Notes: generated from the sequence alone by a model not told the origin. A DNA stretch of 64,000 nt from Streptomyces sp. AC555_RSS877 (GCF_019049245.1 NZ_JAGMUK010000015.1:1-64000), one strand, 5' to 3'. Positions 1-9,349 are shown, counted from the first letter of the stretch. Made by a program: numbers and translations.

Positions 1-168
1 AAGCTACTGAACCATCCTCACCTGCGCGAACGCGGCTTACGTACAGGCGGGAGCCTCGACCCGGCCTTCGCCGAGAAGTTCCTGAACTTCATCATCGCCG
101 AAGTGATCAGGCACCACGAGCGCATCGCCGAGGACGCCGTCAACGACTCGACACCCCTGGCGAATTGA
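1..168 (+). CDS. C-terminal end of an unidentified protein (partial)
   Basis: An open frame runs in from the left edge and stops with TGA at 166-168, giving about 55 residues rich in helix-forming residues (for example FLNFIIAEVIRHHERIAED). Codon use is Streptomyces-like, so it is probably the tail of a real gene whose start lies outside the window. I do not recognise the family from this fragment. Confidence 0.5.
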   Translation, partial: KLLNHPHLRERGLRTGGSLDPAFAEKFLNFIIAEVIRHHERIAEDAVNDSTPLAN

Positions 169-309
169 CCTCCCCGGATGCCCCCGAGGACGTGACACGG
201 GGGCTCCCGAGAGGCATGCTGCGCTGTGCACTCCTTGTCAGCTGACGAGCACTGCCCGTCAGCTCCCCGGACATAAGCTGGTCTGTCCACGAGGGAGGGA
301 CGTCGGGCC

Positions 310-852
310 ATGCCGTCGGATGCCAGGATCCTCATCGTCGACGACCACGAGGACACGCTGTACGCCCTGGAGAGCACCCTGGCCCCGCTGGGCTACCGGC
401 TGGGCCGCGCCACCAGCGGCGACGAAGCCCTCAAACAGGTGCTGCGCGGCCTGGTCGGCCTCCTCCTGCTCGACGTCCGCATGCCCGGCGTCAGCGGCCT
501 GGACGTCGTGCGCTACATGCGCCGCGTGGAACAGACCCAGCACATACCCGTCATCCTGCTCACCGGCTTCGGCGCCGACCACGAACTGACCACCACCGCC
601 TTCGCGCTCGGCGTCGCCGACCTCGTCATGAAACCCGTCGACCCCTGGGCGCTGCGCACCAAGGTCCGCTACCTGTTCGACGCGCACCAGCGCCACCGCG
701 CCCTCGAACACGAGGTCCGGGAACTCCGCGCCCTCGTCAAGGACCACGGCGAGGCCGACGAACACCCCGCCCTGCCCCATCCGGACGGCCGCGTTCCCAT
801 CCAGCGCGGCCAGGGGGCGCACACCGGGGAGCTCGAACAGGACCGGACATAG
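310..852 (+). CDS. Single-domain (receiver) response regulator
   Basis: A 180-aa protein that is nearly all CheY-like receiver domain (about residues 5-120). The acidic pair is D11/D12, the phospho-acceptor is D55 in LLLLDVRMPG, the switch threonine is T85 in ILLTG, and the conserved lysine is K108 in VMKPVD. The remaining 60 residues are charged and contain no recognisable DNA-binding or enzymatic output domain, so it probably acts by protein-protein contact. GAGGGAGGG lies 7-15 nt before the ATG. No histidine kinase gene is adjacent in the window, so the partner is unknown. The next gene, an aminopeptidase, is probably unrelated. Confidence 0.85.
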   Translation: MPSDARILIVDDHEDTLYALESTLAPLGYRLGRATSGDEALKQVLRGLVGLLLLDVRMPGVSGLDVVRYMRRVEQTQHIPVILLTGFGADHELTTTAFALGVADLVMKPVDPWALRTKVRYLFDAHQRHRALEHEVRELRALVKDHGEADEHPALPHPDGRVPIQRGQGAHTGELEQDRT

Positions 853-899
853 GCCGCGTACCGATCCGCCTCTGTGCCAGGTCAGCGGCATCAGGCAGC

Positions 900-3410
900 A
901 TGTCCTGCATGTCCGTACTGACGCGCGACGAAGCGCAGACCCGTGCCAAGCTCCTCGACGTTCACAGCTACACGATCGACCTCGATCTGAGCACCGGCGA
1001 CGAGACCTTCGACTCCCGCACCGTCATCCGGTTCACCGTCCGCGCGAACCAGGACACCACGGACACCTTCGTCGAGATCAAGCCCGCCGAACTGCGCGCC
1101 GTCACCCTCGACGGACACCCCCTCGACCCGGAAACCCTGGACGAGAACAGGCTGCCCCTGAAAAACCTCACCCCCGGCGAGCACGAACTGCGCGTCGACG
1201 CGGCGATGCACTACTCCCGCACCGGCGAGGGCATGCACCGCTTCACCGACCCCACCGACGGCGAAACCTACCTCTACACCCAACTCGCCATGGAGGACTG
1301 CAAGCGCGTCTTCCCCGCCTTCGACCAGCCCGACCTCAAGGCCGTCTTCGACCTGACCGTGAAGGCCCCCGAAGGCTGGACCGTCCTCGCCAACAGCACC
1401 ACCGAACACCTCGGCGACGGCCACTGGAAGGCCGCACCCACCCCCCTGATCTCCACCTACCTCGTCGCCGTCGCCGCCGGCCCCTGGCACTCCGTACGCA
1501 CCGAACACCACGGCCTGCCCTTCGGCATCCACTGCCGCCGCTCACTCGCCCCCCACCTCGACGCGGACGCCGACGAACTCTTCGAGATCACCCAGCAGTG
1601 CTACGACCGCTACCACGAGAAGTTCGAAGAGCCCTACCCCTTCGACTCCTACGACCAGGCATTCGTCCCCGAGTTCAACTTCGGCGCCATGGAAAACCCC
1701 GGACTGGTCACCTTCCGCGACGAGTTCGTCTACCGCTCCGCCGTCACCGACACCGAACGCCAGACCCGCGCCATGGTCATTGCCCACGAGATGGCCCACA
1801 TGTGGTTCGGCGACCTCGTCACCCTCCAGTGGTGGGACGACATCTGGCTCAACGAGTCCTTCGCCGAGTACATGGGCTACCAGACCCTCACCGAAGCCAC
1901 CCGCTTCACCGACACCTGGACCGACTTCGGCGTCGCCCGCAAAGCCTGGGGCTACGACGCCGACCAGCGACCCTCCACCCACCCCGTCGCCCCCGACCCG
2001 GCCGCCGTCCCCGACACCGCGTCCGCCATGCTCAACTTCGACGGCATCTCCTACGCCAAGGGCGCCTCCGCACTCCGTCAACTGGTGGCCTGGCTCGGCG
2101 AGAAGGACTTCCTCGCCGGCATCAACACCCACTTCGCCCGCCACAAGTTCGCCAACGCCACCCTCGCCGACTTCATCGACTCCCTCGCCGCGGGCACCGA
2201 CCGCGACGTCCACGCCTGGGCCGACGCCTGGCTGCGCACCACCGGAGTCGACACCCTCACGCCACGCGTCACCCCCGGCGACGACGGCACCTGCACCCTC
2301 ACCGTCGACCACACCGGCAGCCGCCCCCACCGCATCGCCGTCGGCCTCTACGACAGGGACGTCGCCGACGAAGGCCGCCACCTCGTCCTGCGCCAACGCC
2401 TCCACCTCGACATCCCGCACACCACCGCCCACCCCATCGGCAAACGCCCCGCCCTGCTCCTCCTCAACGACGGCGACCTCACCTACGCCAAGGTCCGCTT
2501 CGACCCCCGCTCCTTCGAAACCGTCCACGCAGCCCTCTCCGGCCTGCCCGAACCCCTCACTCGCGCCGTCGTCTGGAACGCCCTCAGGGACGCCGTCCGC
2601 GACGGCGAACTGCCCGCCGCCGCCTACCTGGAAGCCGCCCGCGCCCACCTCCCGCACGAGACCGACCTCGCCCTCGTCCAGGGCGTCCTCGCCTTCGCCG
2701 CCGCCCAGGTCACCGACCGCTACCTGAAGCCCGAGGCACGGCCCGCCGCGCTCGCCACCCTCACCGCCCTGTGCCGCGACCTCATCCGCCGCACCGAAGA
2801 CGGCGACCACCCCGGCCTGCGCCTCATCGCCGTACGCCACTTCATCGACGTCGCCGCCCACCCCGACACCATCGCCGCCTGGCTCGCCGACGGCACCGTC
2901 CCCGGCGGCCCCGAACTCGACCCCGAGCTGCGCTGGCGCGTCCTGTCCCGGCTCGCCGTCCTCGGCGCCACCGACGAAGCCGCCATCACGGCCGAACTGG
3001 CACGCGACCCCAGCGCCACCGGCCAGGAAGGCGCCGCCCACTGCCGGGCAGCCCTGCCCGACGAGGACGCCAAACAGCGCGCCTGGGAAGCGATGTTCAC
3101 CGACGACACCCTCTCCAACTACCTGTTCACCGCCACCGCCCGAGGCTTCTGGCAACCCGAACAGGCCGACCTCCTGCAGCAGTACGTACCCCGCTACTTC
3201 CAGGACGCCGTCGCCCTCGCCGACCGCCGCGGCCCCGCCATCGCCGACGCCGCCGGCCGCTGGGCCTTCCCCGTCCACGCCATCGACCCGCAGACCCTGA
3301 GCCTGGGCGAAGCCTGCCTGAACGACGGCGACGCCATCCCGTCCCTGCGCCGCAAACTCGCCGACCAACTCGACGACCTGGCACGCGCCTTGCGAGTACG
3401 GGAGGCATAA
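900..3410 (+). CDS. pepN: Aminopeptidase N (M1 zinc metallopeptidase)
   Basis: An 836-aa M1-family aminopeptidase that removes N-terminal residues from peptides in the cytoplasm. The exopeptidase motif GAMEN is at residues 262-266. The zinc site HEMAH (H296, H300) is completed by E319, with E297 as the general base, followed by a long helical C-terminal domain (ERAP1_C type). Length is normal for actinobacterial PepN. Two in-frame ATGs exist, at 900 and 909; the shorter form beginning MSVLTRDEA resembles related proteins and is equally plausible. It appears to be a single-gene transcription unit. Confidence 0.95.
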   Translation: MSCMSVLTRDEAQTRAKLLDVHSYTIDLDLSTGDETFDSRTVIRFTVRANQDTTDTFVEIKPAELRAVTLDGHPLDPETLDENRLPLKNLTPGEHELRVDAAMHYSRTGEGMHRFTDPTDGETYLYTQLAMEDCKRVFPAFDQPDLKAVFDLTVKAPEGWTVLANSTTEHLGDGHWKAAPTPLISTYLVAVAAGPWHSVRTEHHGLPFGIHCRRSLAPHLDADADELFEITQQCYDRYHEKFEEPYPFDSYDQAFVPEFNFGAMENPGLVTFRDEFVYRSAVTDTERQTRAMVIAHEMAHMWFGDLVTLQWWDDIWLNESFAEYMGYQTLTEATRFTDTWTDFGVARKAWGYDADQRPSTHPVAPDPAAVPDTASAMLNFDGISYAKGASALRQLVAWLGEKDFLAGINTHFARHKFANATLADFIDSLAAGTDRDVHAWADAWLRTTGVDTLTPRVTPGDDGTCTLTVDHTGSRPHRIAVGLYDRDVADEGRHLVLRQRLHLDIPHTTAHPIGKRPALLLLNDGDLTYAKVRFDPRSFETVHAALSGLPEPLTRAVVWNALRDAVRDGELPAAAYLEAARAHLPHETDLALVQGVLAFAAAQVTDRYLKPEARPAALATLTALCRDLIRRTEDGDHPGLRLIAVRHFIDVAAHPDTIAAWLADGTVPGGPELDPELRWRVLSRLAVLGATDEAAITAELARDPSATGQEGAAHCRAALPDEDAKQRAWEAMFTDDTLSNYLFTATARGFWQPEQADLLQQYVPRYFQDAVALADRRGPAIADAAGRWAFPVHAIDPQTLSLGEACLNDGDAIPSLRRKLADQLDDLARALRVREA

Positions 3411-3580
3411 ACCGGACGACCCCCGGGGCACGGCCGACTCCCCGGCCGGCCGCGCCCCGACACATTTTCCCCGCACGGACGTACCCCCTTTCGGGTTCCG
3501 TTCGTTGGGCTTCTCGGGCGCGGCCACGCATGCGCGTACAAGCTGGAACTCCCTCTGCCCAGCGCCCGGAGGACCCACCC

Positions 3581-4948
3581 ATGAGCACACCGAGCCTCGC
3601 CTCGGGCCCCCAAGGCCCCCACGCCCTGCGGCCCCTGCTCGACACCGTGCTCCACGCACTGCACGACGGCACCCAGGCACGCGGCGGCCCCCTGCCCGCC
3701 GGCGGCCCCGAAGCAGTCGCCGCACGCGTACGCGACGCCGTGGGCGACGTCCTGCCGGACGAAGGCGAACCCGACGCCCTACGACTCCTCGTCCACGCAC
3801 TCGCCGAAGGTGCCGCCGACCCCGCACACCCCCTGTGCGCCGCCCACCTGCACTGCCCGCCCCTCGCCGTCGCCACCGCCGCCGACCTCGCCGCCTCCGC
3901 CCTCAACCCGTCCCTGGACTCCTGGGACCAGGCCCCGGCGGCATCGGAACTCGAAGCACTGGTGACCCGGGCCCTCGCCCAGGAAACCGGTGCCGCCGAC
4001 GCACTCGTCACCACCGGCGGCACCGAATCCAACCAGCTCGCCCTCCTCCTCGCCCGCGAAACCCACGGCCCCGGTGTCCGCCTCGTCCACGGCGCCAACG
4101 CCCACCACTCCCTGCCCCGCGCCGCCTGGCTGCTCGGCCTGCCCGACCCCGTCGTCGTCCCCACCCCCACCGGCACCCTCGACCCCACGGCCCTGGCCCG
4201 AGCCCTCACCACCCTCCCCGGCCCGCCCGGCTCCCTCGTCGTAGCCGCCACCGCGGGCACCACCGACGCCGGCCTCATCGACCCCCTCCCCGAGATCGCC
4301 GCCCTGTGCCGCGCCCACCACGCCCGCCTGCACATCGACGCCGCCTACGGCGCAGGCCTCCTCTTCAGCGACCGGCACCGCACCCGACTCACCGGCCTCG
4401 ACGCCGCCCACACCATCACCCTCGACCTGCACAAACTCGGCTGGCAACCCGTCGCCGCCGGTCTCCTCACCGTCAAAGACCCCCACGACCTCGCCGCCCT
4501 CGACCAGCACGCCGACTACCTCAACGCCGACGACGACACCGACGCCGGCCTGCCCGACCTCCTCGGCCGCTCCCTGCGCACCAGCCGCCGCCCCGACGTC
4601 CTCAAGATCGCCGTCACCCTCAAAACCCTCGGCCGCACCGGCCTCGGCACGCTCGTCGACCAGGTCTGCGACCACGCCCGGACCCTCGCCGACCTGATCC
4701 ACGACCACCCCGGCCTCGACCTCTACGCCCAGCCCACCATCAGCACGGTCCTGTTCCGGCCCGCCGGCGCCACCGACGACACCGTCGCCGCCGTACGCCG
4801 ACACCTCCTCACCCACGGCCGAGCCGTCCTCGGCCGCACCCACCTCGACGGCCGCCTCTGGCTCAAAGCCACCCTCCTCAACCCCCACACCCGGCCCGAC
4901 GACCTCGCCGGACTGCTGAAACTCGTGGAAGGAACCACCCCCCGATGA
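3581..4948 (+). CDS. PLP-dependent group II decarboxylase, DesA-like (lysine/diamino acid decarboxylase)
   Basis: A 455-aa fold-type I PLP decarboxylase resembling DesA of desferrioxamine synthesis, which converts lysine to cadaverine, and 2,4-diaminobutyrate decarboxylases. Visible marks are the substrate-side segment NPSLDSWDQ, the TTGGTESN phosphate-binding loop, HIDAAYG with D253 for the pyridine nitrogen, and the Schiff-base lysine K285 in DLHKLGW. CGGAGGA precedes the ATG by 7 nt. The gene overlaps the following N-hydroxylase by ATGA, so the two are translationally coupled and likely act in series on one diamine. No desC (acyltransferase) or desD (synthetase) homologue follows, and I see no obvious iron box upstream. 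Substrate identity is inference. Confidence 0.85.
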   Translation: MSTPSLASGPQGPHALRPLLDTVLHALHDGTQARGGPLPAGGPEAVAARVRDAVGDVLPDEGEPDALRLLVHALAEGAADPAHPLCAAHLHCPPLAVATAADLAASALNPSLDSWDQAPAASELEALVTRALAQETGAADALVTTGGTESNQLALLLARETHGPGVRLVHGANAHHSLPRAAWLLGLPDPVVVPTPTGTLDPTALARALTTLPGPPGSLVVAATAGTTDAGLIDPLPEIAALCRAHHARLHIDAAYGAGLLFSDRHRTRLTGLDAAHTITLDLHKLGWQPVAAGLLTVKDPHDLAALDQHADYLNADDDTDAGLPDLLGRSLRTSRRPDVLKIAVTLKTLGRTGLGTLVDQVCDHARTLADLIHDHPGLDLYAQPTISTVLFRPAGATDDTVAAVRRHLLTHGRAVLGRTHLDGRLWLKATLLNPHTRPDDLAGLLKLVEGTTPR

Positions 4949-6354
4949 CACACCCCCCACACCACGAGCCCAACCCACCCCGCGACCTCGTCGGCATCGG
5001 CATCGGCCCCTTCAACCTCTCCCTCGCCGCCCTCGCCCACCCCCTCACCGCACTCGACACCGTCTTCTACGACCAACGCCCCGCCTTCCACTGGCACCGC
5101 GGCCTGCTCATCGACGGCGCCACCATCCAAGTCCCCTTCCTCGCAGACCTCGTCACCCTCGCCGACCCCGCCAGCCCCTGGACCTTCCTCAACTACCTCA
5201 AAACCCGCGAACGACTCTTCCCCTTCTACTTCGCCGAGCGCTTCCACATCCAACGCGCCGAATACGACGCCTACTGCCGCTGGGTGTCGGAGAACCTCCC
5301 CGCACTCCGCTTCCGCCACCAGGTCGACGCCGTCCGCTGGAACCCCGAACGCGACGTCTTCGAAGTCGACTTCACCCAGCTCGACACGGAAGGAGAAGCC
5401 GAAGCCCTCGGCCGGACCTACACCAGGAACATCGCCCTCGGCATCGGCACCGAGCCCTACGTGCCCGAGCCCCTGAAGCCCCTCGTCGAAGCCCCCGCCG
5501 TGCCCGTCGTCCACGCCGCCGACTACCTCGACCACCGCGACACGTTCCTCACCGCCGGCCACGTCACCGTCGTCGGCTCAGGACAGTCCGGCGCCGAAAT
5601 CTTCCTCGACCTGCTCCGCCACCGCCCCGCCGGCCGCGAAAAACTCCACTGGCTCGGCCGCAGCGAGGCCTTCGCACCCATGGAGTACTCCAAGCTCGGC
5701 CTGGAACACTTCACCCCCGACTACACCCGCTACTTCCACGCCCTCACCGACACCGTCCGCGACCACCTCGTCACCACCCAGTGGCAACTCCACAAAGGCA
5801 TCGACGCCGACACCATCGCCGCCATCCACGACGAGCTCTACCGCCGCACCCTGCACGGCGGCTGGCCCGATGCCGTCCTCACCCCCGGCGTCCGCGTCCG
5901 CACCGCCGGCCGCATCGCCACCACCAAAATCGAACTCCACCTCGAACACATCCAGCAGAACACCCGCTCCCGCCTCACCACCGACGCCGTCGTCCTCGCC
6001 ACCGGCCACCGCGAACGCCCCCTCGACCGCATCCTCGCCGGCCTCGACCCCTACCTGCGCCGCGACCACCGCGAACGCCCCCGCGTCGACGAACACTTCC
6101 GCCTGATCCTCGACCCCTCCGTCACCGGCACCGCATACATCCAAAACGCCGAACGCCACACCCACGGAGTCGGCACCCCCGACCTCGGCCTCGCCGCCTG
6201 GCGCAGCGCCACCATCCTCAACACCCTGACCGGCAAAAACCCCTACCCACTGCCCACACGTACCGCCTTCACCACCTTCGGCCTCGAACCCCGCCCACCC
6301 CACATCCCCCAGGCACGGCAAGCCGCCAAAGCCCTCACCCCCCTCGTCGACTGA
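4945..6354 (+). CDS. FAD/NADPH-dependent amine N-monooxygenase (IucD/DesB-like)
   Basis: A 469-aa flavin monooxygenase of the lysine/ornithine N-hydroxylase class, expected to hydroxylate the terminal amine of a diamine or diamino acid. The FAD-binding motif GIGIGPFN is at residues 17-24, an NADPH-binding motif VVGSGQSGAE lies mid-protein, and the ATGH signature typical of this class lies near the C terminus. The ATG overlaps the TGA of the decarboxylase (ATGA, 4945-4948). By analogy with DesA-DesB, the pair would make an N-hydroxydiamine such as N-hydroxycadaverine, but the end product cannot be read from the sequence because no synthetase gene is nearby. Confidence 0.87.
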   Translation: MTHPPHHEPNPPRDLVGIGIGPFNLSLAALAHPLTALDTVFYDQRPAFHWHRGLLIDGATIQVPFLADLVTLADPASPWTFLNYLKTRERLFPFYFAERFHIQRAEYDAYCRWVSENLPALRFRHQVDAVRWNPERDVFEVDFTQLDTEGEAEALGRTYTRNIALGIGTEPYVPEPLKPLVEAPAVPVVHAADYLDHRDTFLTAGHVTVVGSGQSGAEIFLDLLRHRPAGREKLHWLGRSEAFAPMEYSKLGLEHFTPDYTRYFHALTDTVRDHLVTTQWQLHKGIDADTIAAIHDELYRRTLHGGWPDAVLTPGVRVRTAGRIATTKIELHLEHIQQNTRSRLTTDAVVLATGHRERPLDRILAGLDPYLRRDHRERPRVDEHFRLILDPSVTGTAYIQNAERHTHGVGTPDLGLAAWRSATILNTLTGKNPYPLPTRTAFTTFGLEPRPPHIPQARQAAKALTPLVD

Positions 6355-6355
6355 C

Positions 6356-6517
6356 GGCACGAAAGACGCCGTCATCGACATCGCCGCCGCCGTCGCGGAC
6401 CCCGACCGACCCGACCGGATCCGCGACGACCACAACAGCGGCGACGGCCGACACGTCAACGACGCCGGCGCCAAAGACATCGCCGACGCCGTGAACGTCA
6501 CCCCGCTGAACCCGTGA
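6356..6517 (+). pseudogene. Remnant of an SGNH/GDSL hydrolase C terminus
   Basis: Directly after the N-hydroxylase stop, a short open stretch without a start codon reads VIDIAAAVADPDRPDRIR and then NSGDGRHVNDAGAKDIADAV before TGA. This resembles the C-terminal block of SGNH/GDSL hydrolases, where a D-x-x-H pair supplies catalytic Asp and His (DSGDHLHPNDAG type). Here the Asp-His region reads SGDGRHVND. The rest of the enzyme is absent, so this looks like a scar of a deletion at the end of the decarboxylase/hydroxylase operon. The family assignment is from motif memory. Confidence 0.6.
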
Positions 6518-6530
6518 TGCCGGAAAACCC

Positions 6531-8336
6531 CTAGAAAACCGGCGTGCCACCCCGCGTCAGCTTCCAGTCCACCGACGCGAAGTCCTTCGGATCCAGCACA
6601 CCCTTCGCCGTCACCCACTCCGAAATCCGCGTCCGGATCTCCGTCGACTCCGCCCACAACTCCGGCGCCGACGCCACATGCGGGAACGCCCCACCACCAT
6701 TGGCCCGGTAGTTGTTCACCGCCAGCACGAACTTCTGCGCATCGTCCAACGCCACACCCTCATACGACAGCTTCTTGATCCGCGAACCCGCCGCCTCGGC
6801 CACGTCGATCTCATACGTCAGACCCGACACATAGTCGTAGTTGTAGTCCGGACGGCCACCCGCATTCGTCAGCTTGTCCACGTCGACCACCGCACCCGCC
6901 GCCGTCTGCACGAAATACTCCGCCGAGTACTCCAGGTACGCCCTGACCTGCGCACCCGTCATCAACTTCGCCACCAGCGTGTTGTCGTACACATACAGAC
7001 TCGACAGATCCCGGATCGTCACCTCGCCGGCCGGGATCTCCGACGTACGCGAGAACGGCGACGCCTGCGCGATCACCGGCACCGACGCATACTCCGTCCC
7101 CACCAGAGCCGCCCTGACGACGTCCTCCTGCACCTTCGTGATCAGATCGATGATCGGCGCGTCCCTGTACCGCGCATCCACCGTCGTCAGCGCCTCCGTC
7201 GCCGTACCGACCACCTGATTGACGTACGCCACCACCACGTCGTGGTCGTCCTTCAGCAACTTCGTGATCTCCGGGTCGTCCGCGACCGCGTTCGAGTTCC
7301 GCACCGACGCTGACACCGACTCGACCGCCCAACGCCCCTTCGAGAAAACCAACTCGAAGTCGAACAGCGACAGCCGCTCCGCATACGCCAACGGCTCCGA
7401 CAGCACCACCGTCCTCCCGGTCTTCTCGTTCGTGACCAGCAGCTCCGGAATCTCCACATGCGCGTGCCCGACCAGAATCGCGTCGATCCCCGGCACCTGC
7501 TGCGCAACCAACGCCGCCGAGTTCTCCACGTACGGCAACTGGTCACCGTACGACGACGTCCCCGACGAACCCGAGTGCGCCGACACGACCACCACGTCCG
7601 CACCCATCGACCGCAGCTTCGGCACCCACTTCGCCGCCTGCTCCTCAAGCCCCGGGAACGTCAACCTGCCCTGCACATACGCCTTGTCCCAGATCGCGAT
7701 ACCCGGATTCGTCAACCCCAGCACCGCCACCGTCACCGGCGGAGCACCCTTCACCCGGAACTTCTTCATGAAATACGGCGGAAAAGCCGGCTTCAACGTC
7801 TTCGCGTCCAACGCGTTCGCACCAAGCAGCGGGAAATCACACTGCTCCTCGAACTTGCGCAGCGTCTCGATGCCGTAATTGAACTCGTGATTCCCGAGCG
7901 CCACCGCGTCATAACCGATCGCATTCATGGCCGCCGCCATCGGATGCACCGGACCACCCTCAGCGGTGATCGGATCCACCTTCGCGTAGTAATACGTCAG
8001 CGGAGTGCCCTGGATCGTGTCACCCGCGTCCAGCAACAGCGTGTTGCCACGGCCCTTCTCCTCGCGGACCTGGTTCACCAGCGTCGACACCCGCGCCAGA
8101 CCCTGCGCGTTGCCCTTGGCGTCCGAGTACTCCGCGTCCTTGAAGTAGTCCCAGTTGAAGATGTGACCGTGCAGGTCGGTCGTCCCCATCACCGTCAGCG
8201 AGTACCGCTTCGCCGGCCGGGCACCCTTCCTCGCCTCCGCGGCCTCCGCCGCCGGAGCCGCCACCGCACTCGCCAGCGCCACCCCCGCCCCGGTCACGGC
8301 GGACTTCTTCAGGAACTTCCGGCGGTTCAACGGCAT
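6531..8336 (-). CDS. Tat-exported 5'-nucleotidase / 2',3'-cyclic-nucleotide phosphodiesterase
   Basis: A 601-aa secreted metallophosphoesterase of the UshA/CpdB class. A Tat signal (NRRKFLKK at residues 4-11, then a hydrophobic stretch ending AAPAAEA) exports it. The metal-binding motifs are DLHGH (54-58), DAGDTIQG, GNHEFNYG, SAHSG and GHAHVE, in order. The 5'-nucleotidase C-terminal substrate-binding domain follows, with the NNYRANGGG signature. It should release phosphate and nucleosides from extracellular nucleotides. GAGGAGAACC precedes the ATG at 8336. It faces away from the SIMPL gene; the 138-bp intergenic region must hold promoters for both, none of which I could pin down. Confidence 0.92.
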   Translation of the reverse strand: MPLNRRKFLKKSAVTGAGVALASAVAAPAAEAAEARKGARPAKRYSLTVMGTTDLHGHIFNWDYFKDAEYSDAKGNAQGLARVSTLVNQVREEKGRGNTLLLDAGDTIQGTPLTYYYAKVDPITAEGGPVHPMAAAMNAIGYDAVALGNHEFNYGIETLRKFEEQCDFPLLGANALDAKTLKPAFPPYFMKKFRVKGAPPVTVAVLGLTNPGIAIWDKAYVQGRLTFPGLEEQAAKWVPKLRSMGADVVVVSAHSGSSGTSSYGDQLPYVENSAALVAQQVPGIDAILVGHAHVEIPELLVTNEKTGRTVVLSEPLAYAERLSLFDFELVFSKGRWAVESVSASVRNSNAVADDPEITKLLKDDHDVVVAYVNQVVGTATEALTTVDARYRDAPIIDLITKVQEDVVRAALVGTEYASVPVIAQASPFSRTSEIPAGEVTIRDLSSLYVYDNTLVAKLMTGAQVRAYLEYSAEYFVQTAAGAVVDVDKLTNAGGRPDYNYDYVSGLTYEIDVAEAAGSRIKKLSYEGVALDDAQKFVLAVNNYRANGGGAFPHVASAPELWAESTEIRTRISEWVTAKGVLDPKDFASVDWKLTRGGTPVF

Positions 8337-8474
8337 GTCTGGTTCTCCTCGGGCAACGGTCAACAACGCGCGTAGATTCTGACCCGGACATGCCGCACGG
8401 CAATAGACCCCACAGGTTTCGATCTGGTGACCAGCAGGGGCGTCAAACAGGTGAGAACTGACAGAGTGGGACGT

Positions 8475-9191
8475 ATGACCACCCCACCATCCGAGGAGCC
8501 CCAGCCCGCCGTCCCCTACGGCACCCCCGACGCACCCCGCATCGCCGTCCGCGGCGAAGCACGCCTCGAAGTCGACCCCGAAATCGCCCGCATCGGCATC
8601 ACCGTCGCCTCCCGCGGCAAAGACCGCCGAGCCGCCCTCGACGACCTCACCCGCCGCAACACCGCCGCCCTCGACCTCATCAAGACCTACGGCGCAGCAG
8701 TCGAAAAACTGGAGACCGGCTCCTTCTCCATCACCCCACAACTCAAAGAAGGCCGCGGCGAACGCATCCACGCCTACCACGGCCGCGTCCACATCACCGC
8801 CGAACTCACCGACTTCACCGCCCTCGGCGAACTCACCACCCGCCTCGCCGACCAGGACCTCACCCGCGTCGACGGCCCCTGGTGGGCCCTGCGCCCCAAC
8901 TCGCCCGCCCACAGGCAAGCCCGGCAGCAGGCCGTACGAGAAGCCGTCCAGCGCGCCAGGGAGTACGCCGAAGCGCTCGGGACGTCACTGGCCGCCCTGG
9001 TCGAGCTCGCCGACATAGGCGCCGAAAGCTCCACGCCGGCCTCCCCCGCCCGGCCGAGCGGCGGCCGTATGCGCTCAGCGGCCTACGCGGCCGAGGACAC
9101 CGCCGCCGCCCCCCTCGACCTCGAACCCCAACGCCAACGCGTCCAGGCCCAGGTCAACGCACGCTTCACCATGGCCCCACCACAGCTGTAG
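8475..9191 (+). CDS. SIMPL domain-containing protein (DUF541)
   Basis: A 238-aa protein with the SIMPL/DUF541 layout: an N-terminal AVRGEARLEVDPEIARIGI strand, the helix-rich middle with RRNTAALDLIKTYG, and a second half with RQQAVREAVQRAREYAEALG. There is no signal peptide or membrane segment, so unlike many family members it looks cytoplasmic. The ATG at 8475 is chosen over an in-frame upstream codon at 8427 because the family similarity begins just after it. The function of SIMPL proteins is poorly defined. A strong hairpin follows the stop. Confidence 0.85.
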   Translation: MTTPPSEEPQPAVPYGTPDAPRIAVRGEARLEVDPEIARIGITVASRGKDRRAALDDLTRRNTAALDLIKTYGAAVEKLETGSFSITPQLKEGRGERIHAYHGRVHITAELTDFTALGELTTRLADQDLTRVDGPWWALRPNSPAHRQARQQAVREAVQRAREYAEALGTSLAALVELADIGAESSTPASPARPSGGRMRSAAYAAEDTAAAPLDLEPQRQRVQAQVNARFTMAPPQL

Positions 9192-9209
9192 AAGTAATGG
9201 TCATAAGAA

Positions 9210-9253
9210 TGCGTCGGGGTGTTCCTAAATGCTCATCAGAGCACCCCGACGCA
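9210..9253. terminator. Hairpin terminator downstream of the SIMPL gene
   Basis: A 12-bp perfect inverted repeat (9210-9221 with 9242-9253, GCGTCGGGGTG on the left arm) can be extended by three inner pairs, leaving a 14-nt loop. There is no T tract, as is usual for Streptomyces terminators. It separates the SIMPL gene from pyk. Confidence 0.7.
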
Positions 9254-9313
9254 CAATTCAACACTTGTGAATAGCGCTTCACCCAAAGCTCGTCGAGCAG
9301 TCACCCACGACCA

Positions 9314-9349
9314 ATTCCCTACCCACCGGTAAGCTCTAGGCTCGAAACA
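9314..9349 (+). promoter_or_regulatory. Candidate pyk promoter giving a leaderless transcript
   Basis: A -10-like TAGGCT at 9337-9342 would place the start of transcription at or within a base or two of the ATG at 9349. No Shine-Dalgarno-like purine run is present in the bases before the ATG (CTCGAAAC). The -35 match is weak. Confidence 0.4.

Noticed and set aside
1598..3580. Long frame overlapping pepN leading into the decarboxylase
   Set aside because: It is an Arg/Pro-rich shadow of pepN in another frame; the decarboxylase has its own ATG with a good ribosome-binding site at 3581.
3421..3580. Iron box upstream of the decarboxylase/hydroxylase pair
   Set aside because: I looked for a TTAGGTTAGGCTnACCTAA-type site and saw none.
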